Shown: positions 63,787 to 64,000 of the stretch, one piece after another
Numbering within the stretch: the stretch's first letter is position 1
Layout: every line of letters begins with the position of its first letter
From: Meandrina meandrites
Taxonomy: Eukaryota > Cnidaria > Anthozoa > Scleractinia > Meandrinidae
Direction of reading: 5' to 3'
Length of the DNA: 64,000 nt
NCBI GenBank assembly: GCA_963693305.1
Contig: OY855903.1
Coordinates: forward strand, 36,302,751 to 36,366,750
The notes under the pieces: model-generated
The model's input: the letters and a program-made list of their open reading frames with translations, nothing else
What the model was told of the DNA's origin: nothing
Database searches by the model: none
Program-made: the position numbers and the translations under genes

Positions 63787-64000
63787 ATGCCATCTTTGTT
63801 TTTGTTTCTTCGAAGCATGGAAGACGATTTGGAAGACATGGAAGCAGTTTTAAACTTTGGCCTGCAGAAATTAGGTTACGATAAGTTACAAGACGGTCAG
63901 AAACGTGTCGTGGAGGCCTATCTCACTGGAAAGGACGTGTTTTTCTCCGACTGGATGGGGCAAGTCGTTGTGTTTTGAGATTGCCCCGTTTGTTTTTGAG
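63787..64000 (+). CDS. RecQ-like DNA helicase, N-terminal start (runs off the window; one frameshift)
   Basis: Starts MPSLFLFLRSMEDDLEDMEA (the second Met, at 63817, may be the true start). Then LNFGLQKLGYDKLQDGQKRV with VEAYLTGKDVF, the motif 0/Q region of RecQ helicases. In the original frame the Walker A is lost and a stop comes at 63976. One base away the DNA reads FSPTGWGKSLCFEIAPFVF, a good motif I (TGxGKS) continuing open to the window end. So a one-base indel in the GTGTTTTTC run at about 63938 breaks the gene, or the assembly has an error there. RecQ helicases unwind DNA 3'-5' in recombination and repair. Corals carry many RecQ-like copies, some transposon-linked, so host versus element origin is open. 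Confidence 0.65.

Noticed and set aside
1..64000. tRNA, rRNA or snRNA genes
   Set aside because: No cloverleaf with A and B boxes or rRNA-like segment stood out on reading; a covariance-model scan would be needed to exclude divergent ones.

Overview
The window looks like accessory, transposon-dense DNA from a cnidarian nuclear genome, most likely a stony coral or sea anemone. I judge this from the AT-rich sequence, short GT-AG introns of about 78 bases, the mix of Tx1/L1-type, RTE, Ngaro/DIRS, BEL, Copia, Penelope, Harbinger, Academ and Crypton-like elements, and dispersed repeats of a kind I associate with corals. No bacterial-style operon, rRNA, tRNA or CRISPR array is visible. Almost every recognisable gene belongs to a mobile element, and most are broken by frameshifts, stops or truncation.

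Layout. At 1-1030 (minus) lies a decayed BEL/Pao gag. Next to it is a minus-strand Tx1/L1-type LINE (about 1044-13145; ORF1 at 12137-13078, ORF2 from 11767). Its ORF2 is cut by a complete 6.64 kb DNA transposon at 2867-9509. That transposon has about 180-base terminal inverted repeats and a 3-base AAT target duplication, and removing it with one AAT restores the LINE reading frame. Its single spliced gene (3664-8381) joins a zinc-binding DDE-like transposase to a FEN1/XPG-like nuclease and a CXC-type cysteine cluster, an organisation I place with Academ elements.

From 13.9 to 18.2 kb the DNA is mostly repeats. A 5'-truncated RTE-type LINE (18493-19743) with an 11-base target duplication sits against the end of a Ngaro-like tyrosine-recombinase retrotransposon (19756-26159). 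The latter keeps split direct repeats (A1-genes-B1A2-B2) and gag, RT/RNase H and tyrosine recombinase genes. A 3.6 kb non-coding segment is then tandemly duplicated (26201-29837 and 29838-33110).

From 34.7 to 42.2 kb are two decayed Crypton-like tyrosine recombinase genes (34752-37634 and about 41312-42221). A second 5'-truncated Tx1/L1 LINE (39360-41310) cuts the second one. From 43.5 to 48.6 kb come a Copia relic, an L1-type endonuclease scrap, a SAM-domain gene fragment, a Harbinger transposase pseudogene and two minisatellites. From 48.6 to 64.0 kb the window is gene-poor, with several local tandem duplications, a Penelope relic (60.1-61.2 kb), an SGNH-hydrolase pseudogene (61.5-62.2 kb) and, at the right edge, the start of a RecQ-like helicase behind an E2F/CRE/CCAAT promoter-like block.

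The insertions give a relative history: BEL is older than the LINE, and the LINE is older than the Academ-like element. Likewise the second Crypton-like gene is older than the LINE that cuts it. The best candidates for closer study are the intact-ended transposase-nuclease element and the Ngaro-like element with a minisatellite inside its gag intron.
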